From NCBI GenBank assembly GCA_015494775.1, contig WGAP01000105.1, positions 1 to 12,333 of the forward strand: a stretch of DNA of 12,333 bases. Reading direction: 5' to 3'. Shown piece by piece: positions 6,607 to 12,333 of the stretch; the first letter of the stretch is position 1, and each line of letters starts with the position of its first letter. The stretch is from Flavobacteriales bacterium (lineage in GTDB: Bacteria > Bacteroidota > Bacteroidia > Flavobacteriales > Flavobacteriaceae). Below the pieces are notes generated by a model. The model was not told the DNA's origin, searched no databases, and saw only the letters and a list, made by a program, of their open reading frames with translations. The position numbers and the translations under genes were made by a program.

Positions 6607-6702
6607 GCTGAGTGCTGCGAATGCAGTGAGCGGTGTATCGAAACCCCGGCCGGTCAACACGGTCGCTTCGATACAATTTTTGCTGCGCAAAAATCACTCA
6701 GC
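6607..6702. repeat. Nested inverted-repeat element (three stacked stems)
   Basis: An outer pair gctgagtg (6607-6614) and cactcagc (6695-6702) encloses tgtatcgaa (6634-6642) paired with ttcgataca (6667-6675). Between the inner pair lies the palindrome ccggccgg (6646-6653). Just before the right outer arm sits a separate hairpin, atttttgc (6676-6683) and gcaaaaat (6687-6694), with loop tgc. All four pairings are perfect. The whole could fold as a branched RNA or single-stranded DNA structure. I recall similar 'ttcgatacaattttt...cactcagcgacc' strings as dispersed intergenic repeats in Bacteroidota, without a described function. Confidence 0.55.
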
Positions 6703-6748
6703 GACCACCGAAATAGATGCCTGAGTGCCGTTCGCTACGATAAAAACC

Positions 6749-6782
6749 AACTCAAAACTAAGAATTCAAAACTCAAAACTAA
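6749..6782. repeat. 13-base direct repeat, A/C-rich
   Basis: The string aactcaaaactaa occurs at 6749-6761 and again at 6770-6782, a period of 21 bases, with a related ttcaaaact segment between the copies. It bridges the nested inverted repeat and GC-rich element B and may be a low-complexity spacer or part of a composite repeat. Confidence 0.6.
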
Positions 6783-6786
6783 ATTT

Positions 6787-7035
6787 GCGCCAGGGATGGG
6801 AGCGGTATGAGCCGCCGGCGGTGCCGATGGTTTTCCGCCCGGCGGAGGCGACCGGAGGAAGCCCTACGTACGGGCGGGCGCGGGCGCGCGGCACGCGCGC
6901 CCGCGCAAAACCACGGCATCCGCCAAGGCGAATATGAGCGGACAGCCCGGCGGGCGCCGCGTGATTGCGCCGCGGTGCGAACGAATGTGAAGCAACGCGG
7001 CTTGCAAGAACGTGTGCGGCCGGGCGCCCAAAAAA
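6787..7035 (-). repeat. GC-rich intergenic element B (dense palindromes)
   Basis: This block has many perfect palindromes: ccgccggcgg (6812-6821), ccgcc-c-ggcgg (6835-6845), a 13-bp inverted repeat (6878-6890 with 6894-6906, loop gca), gcccg-g-cgggc (6945-6955) and gggcgccc (7022-7029) followed by six A. An 8-base direct repeat gcgccgcg occurs at 6954-6961 and 6967-6974. Strand is given as minus only because, read that way, it begins T6 plus a palindrome and ends 'cataccgctccc', weakly resembling the start and end of element A. It ends 36 bases before the hbd -7 box. Confidence 0.55.
6878..6906. repeat. Perfect 13-bp GC inverted repeat within element B
   Basis: The arm gcgcgggcgcgcg (6878-6890) and its exact reverse complement (6894-6906) are separated by gca. 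It consists only of G and C and would be an extremely stable hairpin. No T-run follows on the plus strand and no A-run precedes it, so it is not a conventional terminator. Confidence 0.85.
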
Positions 7036-7051
7036 TATCTTGAAACAACTG

Positions 7052-7078
7052 TTGATACGTTCAAAATGATTAAATTTG
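7052..7078 (+). promoter_or_regulatory. Candidate hbd promoter
   Basis: The sequence taaatttg at 7071-7078 is a perfect Bacteroidota -7 box. A TTG at 7052-7054 lies 16 bases upstream, a little closer than the usual -33 spacing. The predicted start of transcription, about 7 bases after the box, leaves a leader of roughly 10 bases before the first hbd ATG. Confidence 0.55.
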
Positions 7079-7094
7079 AGACAAACCAAAACAC

Positions 7095-8006
7095 ATGATG
7101 ATGCAAACCGACAATATTCGTAAAGTGGCCGTGGTGGGCGCAGGAACCATGGGTAACGGGATCGCCCACGTATTTGCGCAAACCGGCCATGAAGTGCACC
7201 TGATCGACGTGTCGAAATCGGCGTTGGAACGGGCCTTGGAAACCATCCGTAAAAACCTGATGCGCCTGCTCAACAAGGAAAAAATCGACGAGCAAACCAA
7301 GGAACAAACCTTGCACAATATCCACACCTTTGACAACCTGTTTGAGGGCGCCAAAGACGTGGATTTCGTGGTGGAAGCCGCTACCGAAAATCCGGAAATC
7401 AAGTTTAAAATCTTCCGGGATTTGGACCAAATCACGCGCCCCGAAGTGATTTTGGCCACCAACACTTCGTCCATTTCCATCACGCGCATCGCCCGCCAAA
7501 CCGCACGACCCGACAAGGTTATCGGCATGCACTTTATGAATCCCGTGCCCATCATGAAATTGGTGGAGGTGATTTCGGGTTATTCCACGAGCACCGAAAC
7601 CTTGGATACGGTGATTGCGCTGTCGGAAAAATTGGGTAAAGTGCCGGTGAGCGTGAGCGATTATCCGGGCTTTGTGGCCAACCGCATCCTGATGCCTATG
7701 ATCAACGAGGCCATCGAAGCGCTGCAAACGGGCGTGGCGGGCGTGAAAGAAATCGATACGGTGCTCAAATTGGGCGCTAACTTTCCGATGGGACCGCTCC
7801 AACTGGCCGATTTTATCGGACTTGACGTATGCCTGGCCATTTTGAACGTGATGTACGAGGGCTTTAAGGATCCCAAATACGCGCCCAACCCTTTGTTGGT
7901 CAATATGGTGGAAGCCGGTAAATTGGGCGTAAAGTCGGGCGAGGGATTTTATGATTATTCCGAAAGCCGCAAGGCCGAAAAGGTAGCCAAGGCCTTTTTG
8001 CGTTGA
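7095..8006 (+). CDS. hbd: 3-hydroxybutyryl-CoA dehydrogenase
   Basis: This enzyme interconverts 3-hydroxyacyl-CoA (typically (S)-3-hydroxybutyryl-CoA) and acetoacetyl-CoA with NAD(P)H in the cytoplasm, serving beta-oxidation, butyrate-type metabolism or phenylacetate breakdown. The 303-residue length is close to the single-domain bacterial type (about 280-300). The Rossmann NAD site is VAVVGAGTMGNGIA (11-24) with acidic Asp38 after the second strand, suggesting NAD over NADP. Catalytic residues are in place: Ser125 in NTSS, His146 in GMHFMNP, Glu158 in LVEVISG, Asn196 in FVANR. The C-terminal helical domain has MGPLQLADFIGLD (232-244) and ends SGEGFYDY (281-288). Three consecutive ATG codons (7095, 7098, 7101) make the exact start uncertain. 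The gene stands alone on the plus strand, converging on the hydrolase gene. paaH or fadB2-type naming is equally possible. Confidence 0.95.
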   Translation: MMMQTDNIRKVAVVGAGTMGNGIAHVFAQTGHEVHLIDVSKSALERALETIRKNLMRLLNKEKIDEQTKEQTLHNIHTFDNLFEGAKDVDFVVEAATENPEIKFKIFRDLDQITRPEVILATNTSSISITRIARQTARPDKVIGMHFMNPVPIMKLVEVISGYSTSTETLDTVIALSEKLGKVPVSVSDYPGFVANRILMPMINEAIEALQTGVAGVKEIDTVLKLGANFPMGPLQLADFIGLDVCLAILNVMYEGFKDPKYAPNPLLVNMVEAGKLGVKSGEGFYDYSESRKAEKVAKAFLR

Positions 8007-8024
8007 GCACGGGATGATTTTTCG

Positions 8025-8057
8025 AAAGCCGTTTCGCCAACCGGTGAAGCGGCTTTT
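8025..8057 (+). terminator. Rho-independent terminator of hbd in the convergent gap
   Basis: A 14-bp stem pairs 8025-8038 (aaagccgtttcgcc) with 8043-8056 (ggtgaagcggcttt) around loop aacc. As plus-strand RNA the two non-Watson-Crick positions are G-U pairs; as minus-strand RNA they become A-C mismatches and no T-run follows. The signal therefore favours stopping hbd transcription rather than that of the hydrolase gene, whose stop codon begins one base further on. Confidence 0.75.
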
Positions 8058-9434
8058 CTATTCTTTGACAAGGCGGAAGCCGCGTTCGGTATCCTTTATT
8101 CGGATATGGAGTTGATATATGCCGGCCGGCAGGTTTTTGAGATTGAGTAATTGGGAGCCGTATGCTTTGCCTTGCCGGATCTTACGCCCGTTGAGCGTGT
8201 TGAGCAGGTATGTGAATGTGCTTCCGGCCGGGGCATTGATGATGACAAATTCCGATGCGGGATTGGGGTAAATCCTGATTTTAGCCAAAGTTGTTTTGTC
8301 GGATGACAAGTTGTCGATGACCCCGTCACCGTTGGCATCATCGCAATAGGCCTGCAACTTCCATATATCGGGGTCGCCCCACGAGCCCGGACGGTCTTCG
8401 GCACAGCGATACATAAACAAAGTGTCGGGGCGGACGGCTACATAATAGTCCGTTACATCCAAGTCCGGTAGGATGTTCATGTTTTTTTGTTCGGGGCTTC
8501 CGTTTCCCAAGGCCACGTTGCGGGCGGCGGAATTGTTTTCGAATACCAGGTCGGCCATAGCGTGAAACAGGCGGTTGGGCCCGTAAACATCCAACATATC
8601 GTAAGGGTCGTAGCGTCCGTCCACCAGGTCGGTGTAGCACAGGTAATGATTGGCCTGATAAAAAAAGGTATAACCGTTGTAGTTGTATTGATGAGCAGCT
8701 ACGGTATCGGAGAAAACGGTGATAAAATCCTTGTCGGCATCGGGAATATTGATGAGTTCATAAACGGCGCGTGTAGCGCGCGGGTCGGTATTATAGCGGT
8801 CGGTTCCCAGGTGCCAATCGTCATAGCTTTGGAGGATTAACAATTTTACTCCCGACGGATAATTCCGCAAGTCATTGTCGGTTACCAGAAACGAAAGCCA
8901 AGGTGCAAAGGTCATAATAAAACGTCCGTTGGTTCCCCAGTTGCGGCCGTTGGGGTCGAAAATGTGTTTACCCAACCAAATGGTTGAACCGCCACCGTAG
9001 GAATGGCCCATAAGGGCTACGCGGGTTGTGTCCAACCATTGACCGTAGGTCGAAACGGCCAAATCCATCATATCGAGTGAATTTTGATAGCTTTGGTGAA
9101 TATCGCCGGGGTTTTCGTTGTAAATATTAATCAAATTGTAACCCAATGATGCCACATATTTGAAAAAACGGTCATAGGATTGATAAGTTTGTCCCCAACC
9201 GGAAATAAAAAATACCGTAGGCCGTCTTGCGGGATTGGTATCGGGATGGTAAAAGGTAATGGTGCCCTTACCGCTGACATCCATACCGGGTTCGCGTACA
9301 TAGTCAAAAGTTCCCCAACTTCCGTAACCGTTGGAAATACCGCCGCTATGGTCAAAAAGTTCGGGATAGAGATTTTGTGCCCGGAACGAACCTATGGTCA
9401 TCAGCATAATGAAGGAAATCAGAAAGTGTCGCAT
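8058..9434 (-). CDS. Secreted alpha/beta hydrolase with type IX secretion sorting tail
   Basis: This 458-residue protein is exported across both membranes. A signal peptide (about 1-19, hydrophobic FLISFIMLMTIGSF then RAQ) precedes an alpha/beta-hydrolase domain (about 55-300): RPTVFFISGWGQ (71-82, oxyanion-hole region) and GHSYGGG (143-149) with nucleophile Ser145. The acid is possibly Asp205 or Asp206 in LQSYDDW, and the His may be His248 or His263. A second region (325-375) has Cys343 and Cys364 and an EF-hand-like loop DANGDGVID (366-374), a likely calcium site. The tail from IYPNPASEFVII (388-399) to GFRLVKE is a type A T9SS sorting domain. Substrate is unknown; the fold suggests an ester or polyester/lipid-like substrate, possibly a dienelactone-hydrolase or PET-hydrolase-like serine esterase. 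It is preceded by the rplY terminator, so it is transcribed separately. Confidence 0.88.
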   Translation of the reverse strand: MRHFLISFIMLMTIGSFRAQNLYPELFDHSGGISNGYGSWGTFDYVREPGMDVSGKGTITFYHPDTNPARRPTVFFISGWGQTYQSYDRFFKYVASLGYNLINIYNENPGDIHQSYQNSLDMMDLAVSTYGQWLDTTRVALMGHSYGGGSTIWLGKHIFDPNGRNWGTNGRFIMTFAPWLSFLVTDNDLRNYPSGVKLLILQSYDDWHLGTDRYNTDPRATRAVYELINIPDADKDFITVFSDTVAAHQYNYNGYTFFYQANHYLCYTDLVDGRYDPYDMLDVYGPNRLFHAMADLVFENNSAARNVALGNGSPEQKNMNILPDLDVTDYYVAVRPDTLFMYRCAEDRPGSWGDPDIWKLQAYCDDANGDGVIDNLSSDKTTLAKIRIYPNPASEFVIINAPAGSTFTYLLNTLNGRKIRQGKAYGSQLLNLKNLPAGIYQLHIRIKDTERGFRLVKE

Positions 9435-9471
9435 CGCGGTTGTGTTATTGATAGAGGCAATTTATAAAAAA

Positions 9472-9502
9472 ATAAAAAAACCGCCCGTTAAAACAGGCGG
9501 TT
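9472..9502 (-). terminator. Rho-independent terminator of the aminotransferase-prs-rplY group
   Basis: On the minus strand, aaccgcctg (9502-9494) pairs with cgggcggtt (9487-9479), with one G-U, around the loop ttttaa. A run of seven or more T follows. It lies 22 bases past the rplY stop and upstream of the hydrolase gene. Confidence 0.88.
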
Positions 9503-9523
9503 GAAAGATATGGTTTCGGAAAA

Positions 9524-10129
9524 TTATTCTGATTTTTCTGCTTCTTTGGCTGCCTTGGCAGCTTCCTGTGCGGCACGGATAGCGGCACGCGACATCTTGA
9601 TTTGTACCACAACCACATTGTCGGGATGGAGGAGTTTGTATTGATCGTTGCGCAAATCGGCCACATAAACTTTGTCGCCCAAATCCAAGTTGGAAATATC
9701 CACCTTGACAAAGTCGGGCAATTGGGCCGGCAGGGCACGCACTTTGAGTTTGCGTTCGTTGAAAAAGAGTTTACCCCCTTTGACCACACCGGGTGCCACC
9801 CCTTCGGTGCGGACGGGTACCGTAACTGAAACTTCTTTGTCGGGATACAAACGGTAAAAATCCACATGCAAAATGCGGTCGGTTACGGGATGGAATTGTA
9901 CATCGCGCATTACGGCTTCGTGTTTGGAGCCGTCTTCCAGTTCAATCACTACGGTATGCGTATCCGGAGTGTAAACCAGCTTGTTAAACGCGCGTTCGTC
10001 GGCCGAAAAATGCAAGGGGTCGTCACCTCCGTATAATACGCAAGGGACTCTTCCAGCATTACGTAGGGCTTTGGTTGCGGCCTTGCCCACGCTTTCTCTT
10101 TTAGAGCCTTTGATCGTTAGTGATTTCAT
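9524..10129 (-). CDS. rplY: 50S ribosomal protein L25 / general stress protein Ctc
   Basis: This protein binds 5S rRNA in the large ribosomal subunit. The 201-residue product is the long, two-domain Ctc/TL5 form rather than the ~94-residue E. coli L25. Residues 1-90 carry the L25 domain (MKSLTIKGSKRESVGKAATKALR, GRVPCVLYGG, DVQFHPVTDRILHVDFY); about 95-178 form the beta-rich C-terminal domain with VPVRTEGVAPGVVKGG (104-119) and LRALP-like features. The tail (180-201) is a charged Ala/Glu/Lys-rich helix, common in Bacteroidota homologues. It follows prs after only 17 bases, and the prs-ctc pairing is known in other phyla, so co-transcription with prs is likely; a strong terminator follows the stop. 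The start at ATG 10129 gives the canonical N-terminus. Confidence 0.96.
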   Translation of the reverse strand: MKSLTIKGSKRESVGKAATKALRNAGRVPCVLYGGDDPLHFSADERAFNKLVYTPDTHTVVIELEDGSKHEAVMRDVQFHPVTDRILHVDFYRLYPDKEVSVTVPVRTEGVAPGVVKGGKLFFNERKLKVRALPAQLPDFVKVDISNLDLGDKVYVADLRNDQYKLLHPDNVVVVQIKMSRAAIRAAQEAAKAAKEAEKSE

Positions 10130-10146
10130 TTACGTTTTATTTAGTG

Positions 10147-11088
10147 TTACATGATGAATTTCTTGCTGATGGATTGATGCGAATGGATGTTGTGCATCAC
10201 ATCGGCAAATAACGGGGCGCAAGTTAATACTTTTATTTTATCCGGCAAAGTTTTATGCGGAATACTGTCGGTTACCACCAGTTCGGTAAGCGGTGAGTCC
10301 TGAATGCGTTGCTTGGCTTGCCCCGACAATACGGCGTGGGTAATCACGGCCCTGACGCTGCGGGCACCTTTTTCCATCATCATTTTTGCCGCCTTGACCA
10401 AAGTGCCGGCCGTATCCACCAAATCGTCCACCAGCACCACATTTTTGTCCTTCACATCACCGATGATTTCCATGTAAGAAACTTCGTTGGCCCGCAAGCG
10501 TTGCTTGTAGCTTATCACCACATCGGCTTTGAGATATTTGGCATAGGCATGGGCCCGTTTGGCGCCGCCCATATCGGGTGAGGCGATGACCAAATTGTCC
10601 AGGTTCAAACTTTCGATGTAGGGAATGAAAAAGCTGCTGGAATAAAGATGGTCCACCGGAATTTCGAAAAATCCCTGAATGGCATCGGCATGCAAATCCA
10701 TGGTTACCACGCGCGAAGCGCCGGCGGTTTCGAGCATGGAAGCCACCAGTTTGGCCCCGATGGGAACGCGGGGTTCATCTTTGCGGTCCTGACGGGCCCA
10801 GCCGAAATAGGGAATAACGGCGTTGATGTATTGGGCCGAGGCGCGTTTGGCCGCATCGATCATCAGGAGCATTTCCATCAGGTTGTCGGTGGGGGCAAAA
10901 GTCGAGCCGATGATAAAAACGCGTTTTCCACGGATGGATTCCTTGAACGAAGGACGAAATTCACCGTCGGCAAAGCGTTGATTCTCCACTTGGCCTAACG
11001 GAACGCCGTAATTGTCGGCAATTTTACGGGCCAACTCCAAGCTCTGCGAGCAAGCAAAGAGTTTGGCTTCGGCTCCGGCATAAGGCAT
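10147..11088 (-). CDS. prs: Ribose-phosphate pyrophosphokinase (PRPP synthetase)
   Basis: Prs makes 5-phosphoribosyl-1-pyrophosphate from ribose-5-phosphate and ATP, feeding purine, pyrimidine, NAD, histidine and tryptophan synthesis. The 313-residue product has the normal class I length. Motifs in order: LFACSQSLELARKIADNYG (10-28), RFADGEFRPSFKESIRG (38-54), the ATP/flexible loop PYFGWARQDRKDEPRVPI (93-110), DLHADAIQGFFEIPVDHL (131-148) and the PRPP loop VVLVDDLVDTAGTL (217-230). The canonical bacterial loop often reads DDIVDTAGT or DDMIDTAGT, so Leu at 223 is a mild variant. The middle gene of a minus-strand group, it follows the aminotransferase after 27 bases and precedes rplY by 17. No own promoter is obvious in the short upstream gap. 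Confidence 0.97.
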   Translation of the reverse strand: MPYAGAEAKLFACSQSLELARKIADNYGVPLGQVENQRFADGEFRPSFKESIRGKRVFIIGSTFAPTDNLMEMLLMIDAAKRASAQYINAVIPYFGWARQDRKDEPRVPIGAKLVASMLETAGASRVVTMDLHADAIQGFFEIPVDHLYSSSFFIPYIESLNLDNLVIASPDMGGAKRAHAYAKYLKADVVISYKQRLRANEVSYMEIIGDVKDKNVVLVDDLVDTAGTLVKAAKMMMEKGARSVRAVITHAVLSGQAKQRIQDSPLTELVVTDSIPHKTLPDKIKVLTCAPLFADVMHNIHSHQSISKKFIM

Positions 11089-11115
11089 GGGTTCGGGTTT
11101 TTGGGGTGTTCAAAT

Positions 11116-12333
11116 TTAGTCAATTTTTGCACGGGACAAAAGCTTGCGGATTCCTTCGCCGATGACGCGAATGCCCGTTTCGATATTTTGCGGATCCACG
11201 TTGGAATATGCCAAGCGGAAACGGGTGGGCGAGCGGCGGGCCGGGTCGAAGGATTTGCCCAGCACAAATACCACATTGTTTTCCAAAGCATAATCCAAAA
11301 CCTTTTGCGCATTGGCACCGTCGGGCAGTTCGAGCCATACGTAAAAACCGCCTTTGGGGCGCACATATTTTACTTCGGGCGGGAAATATTTTTCGATGGC
11401 TTCGAGCGTAATATCACGTCGCAGCCGGTATTCGGGACGGATACGTTCCAGGTAAGGTTCCAAATATCCTTCGCGCATAAAGGCGTTGGCAATCACTTGT
11501 GAGAGGTTCGGGCTGCAAGCATCCAAACTTTGTTTCAAAATTTCGGCTTTGGGAAAAACTTCTTTGGGCACCACCATCCAACCCAGTCGGAAACCCGGAC
11601 CCAGAATTTTGGAAAAAGAACCTACATAAATAATTTGTTGTTTCAAATCGCGCGGTGCCATGGACAGCATGGGCTCGGTCAGCGGACGGTCGGCCGGGTC
11701 GAACCAGAGTTCGTTGTAGGGGTCGTCTTCCAATAAAACGAGTTTGTTTTCGCGAATAAAATCCAAAAGCATGCGCCGTCGTTCCTTGGAGTAAATCAAT
11801 CCGGCCGGATTGTGGAAATTGGGAATGACATACAGGAATTTGACCCTTTCGCCTTGATGCGTAACACGCCGGTAAATTTTTTCCAAATCATCCATCCTGA
11901 TGCCGTGGTCATCCATCGGGATGCCGTGCAGGTGCGCTTTGAAACTTTTGAACAGGGTCAATGAACCGATAAAACTGGGATTTTCGGTCAGGATGGTGTC
12001 GCCGGGGTCGGCAAAAAGGTGCGAAACGATATAAATGGCTTGCAACGAACCGGTGGTTATCAAAAGTTCGTGGCCGGTAAAATCGATGCCTTTGGTGCTT
12101 AAATATTTTTTTAAAACTTCGATAAGGGGCGGATAACCCTGTGTGGGGCCGTATTGGAACGAAACTTCCTTTTCGCTGCGCGGAAGCCGGTGATAGATTT
12201 TTTCCACTTCGTCCACCGGGAAAAGGTGGTTGTTGGGCATTCCGCCCGCAAAAGAAATAAATCCGGGACGGATGGCGTATTTCATCAAATCCCGGATGTC
12301 GGACGAATGCAAAAAATGGATGGAATGCGCAAA
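11116..12333 (-). CDS. PLP-dependent class I/II aminotransferase (LysN/MocR-like), 5' end off the window
   Basis: This is a fold-type I aminotransferase of the group that includes 2-aminoadipate aminotransferase LysN, aromatic aminotransferases and the catalytic part of MocR regulators. The frame is open to the right edge: a TTG at 12312-12310 could serve as a start, but the codons before it (reading FAHSIHF) continue a plausible family N-terminus (compare F..R...L.AS.IR..LK), so the true start is beyond 12333. Numbering from that TTG: RPGFISFAGGMP (15-26), YGPTQGYPPL (54-63), ITTGSLQA (85-92), NPSF (111-114), NFHNPAG (165-171), LLEDDPYNELWF (193-204), Schiff-base Lys235 in VGSFSKILGPGFRLGW, and carboxylate-binding Arg366 in RFRLAYS. 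All key residues are present. No HTH domain is seen, so it is an enzyme, not a MocR regulator. Substrate is undetermined. Confidence 0.93.
   Translation of the reverse strand, partial: FAHSIHFLHSSDIRDLMKYAIRPGFISFAGGMPNNHLFPVDEVEKIYHRLPRSEKEVSFQYGPTQGYPPLIEVLKKYLSTKGIDFTGHELLITTGSLQAIYIVSHLFADPGDTILTENPSFIGSLTLFKSFKAHLHGIPMDDHGIRMDDLEKIYRRVTHQGERVKFLYVIPNFHNPAGLIYSKERRRMLLDFIRENKLVLLEDDPYNELWFDPADRPLTEPMLSMAPRDLKQQIIYVGSFSKILGPGFRLGWMVVPKEVFPKAEILKQSLDACSPNLSQVIANAFMREGYLEPYLERIRPEYRLRRDITLEAIEKYFPPEVKYVRPKGGFYVWLELPDGANAQKVLDYALENNVVFVLGKSFDPARRSPTRFRLAYSNVDPQNIETGIRVIGEGIRKLLSRAKID

Larger units (their letters stand above)
6451..7094. other. 644-base intergenic region with stacked repeats before hbd
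   Basis: No convincing gene is present. From left to right it holds a short stretch with two atatccgg copies (6466-6473, 6484-6491), a nested inverted-repeat structure (6607-6702), an A/C-rich direct repeat (6749-6782), a GC-rich palindromic element (about 6787-7035) and the hbd promoter (7052-7078). A 74-codon frame from 6586 and several frames through the GC-rich part are low-complexity and have no recognisable family. Confidence 0.7.

Noticed and set aside
6607..6702. Integron attC site
   Set aside because: The nested stems are suggestive, but no matching core-site pair (GTTRRRY with its complement) bounds the structure and no integron integrase or cassette order is present.
6586..6810. 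74-codon plus-strand frame
   Set aside because: It spans the nested inverted repeats and the A/C-rich direct repeat, so it follows DNA structure and not protein constraint.
6864..7802. 312-codon open frame on the minus strand
   Set aside because: It is antisense to hbd, which has all catalytic motifs. The translation is His/Phe/Gln-rich and runs on through the GC-rich element, typical of a shadow frame.
12310..12312. TTG as true start of the aminotransferase
   Set aside because: The frame stays open to the window edge, and the residues before the TTG fit the family N-terminus, so the start is probably beyond the window.

Overview
The window looks like a chromosomal segment from a member of the Bacteroidota. 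Three things point there. A secreted hydrolase ends in a type IX secretion sorting tail. Two promoters carry a perfect Bacteroidota -7 box (TAnnTTTG, here taaatttg). The gene set includes a long L25/Ctc protein, a Fur without the zinc CxxC pairs, and a conserved Bacteroidota-type exported protein often labelled asparagine synthetase B. Genus or family cannot be told from this sequence.

Left block (1-5428, minus strand). Five genes are packed with no gaps, every junction overlapping: fur -> dnaB -> exported amidotransferase-like protein -> recN -> anmK, the last running off the left edge. A promoter-like signal lies just upstream of fur. If co-transcribed, a metal-responsive regulator, the replicative helicase, a secreted protein, an SMC-like DNA repair ATPase and a cell-wall recycling kinase share one message.

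Middle block (5429-7094). This is the accessory-looking part. A small AT-richer toxin-antitoxin pair (RelE/ParE-type toxin, GTG start) sits between two GC-rich, non-coding, palindrome-rich elements of about 240 bases each. Element A (about 5559-5803) contains degenerate ~30-base tandem units and ends in a terminator-like hairpin. Element B (about 6787-7035) contains a perfect 13-bp inverted repeat. Their ends look weakly alike when B is read on the opposite strand, so they may be inverted copies of one element family. Between the toxin and B lies a nested inverted-repeat structure (6607-6702) and a short A/C-rich direct repeat.

Right block (7095-12333). A plus-strand 3-hydroxybutyryl-CoA dehydrogenase gene with its own promoter and terminator converges on a minus-strand gene for a T9SS-exported alpha/beta hydrolase. 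Upstream of that, separated by a strong minus-strand terminator, is a tight minus-strand group: PLP aminotransferase (5' end off the right edge) -> prs (PRPP synthetase) -> rplY (L25/Ctc). No rRNA, tRNA, CRISPR array, transposase or integrase was seen.
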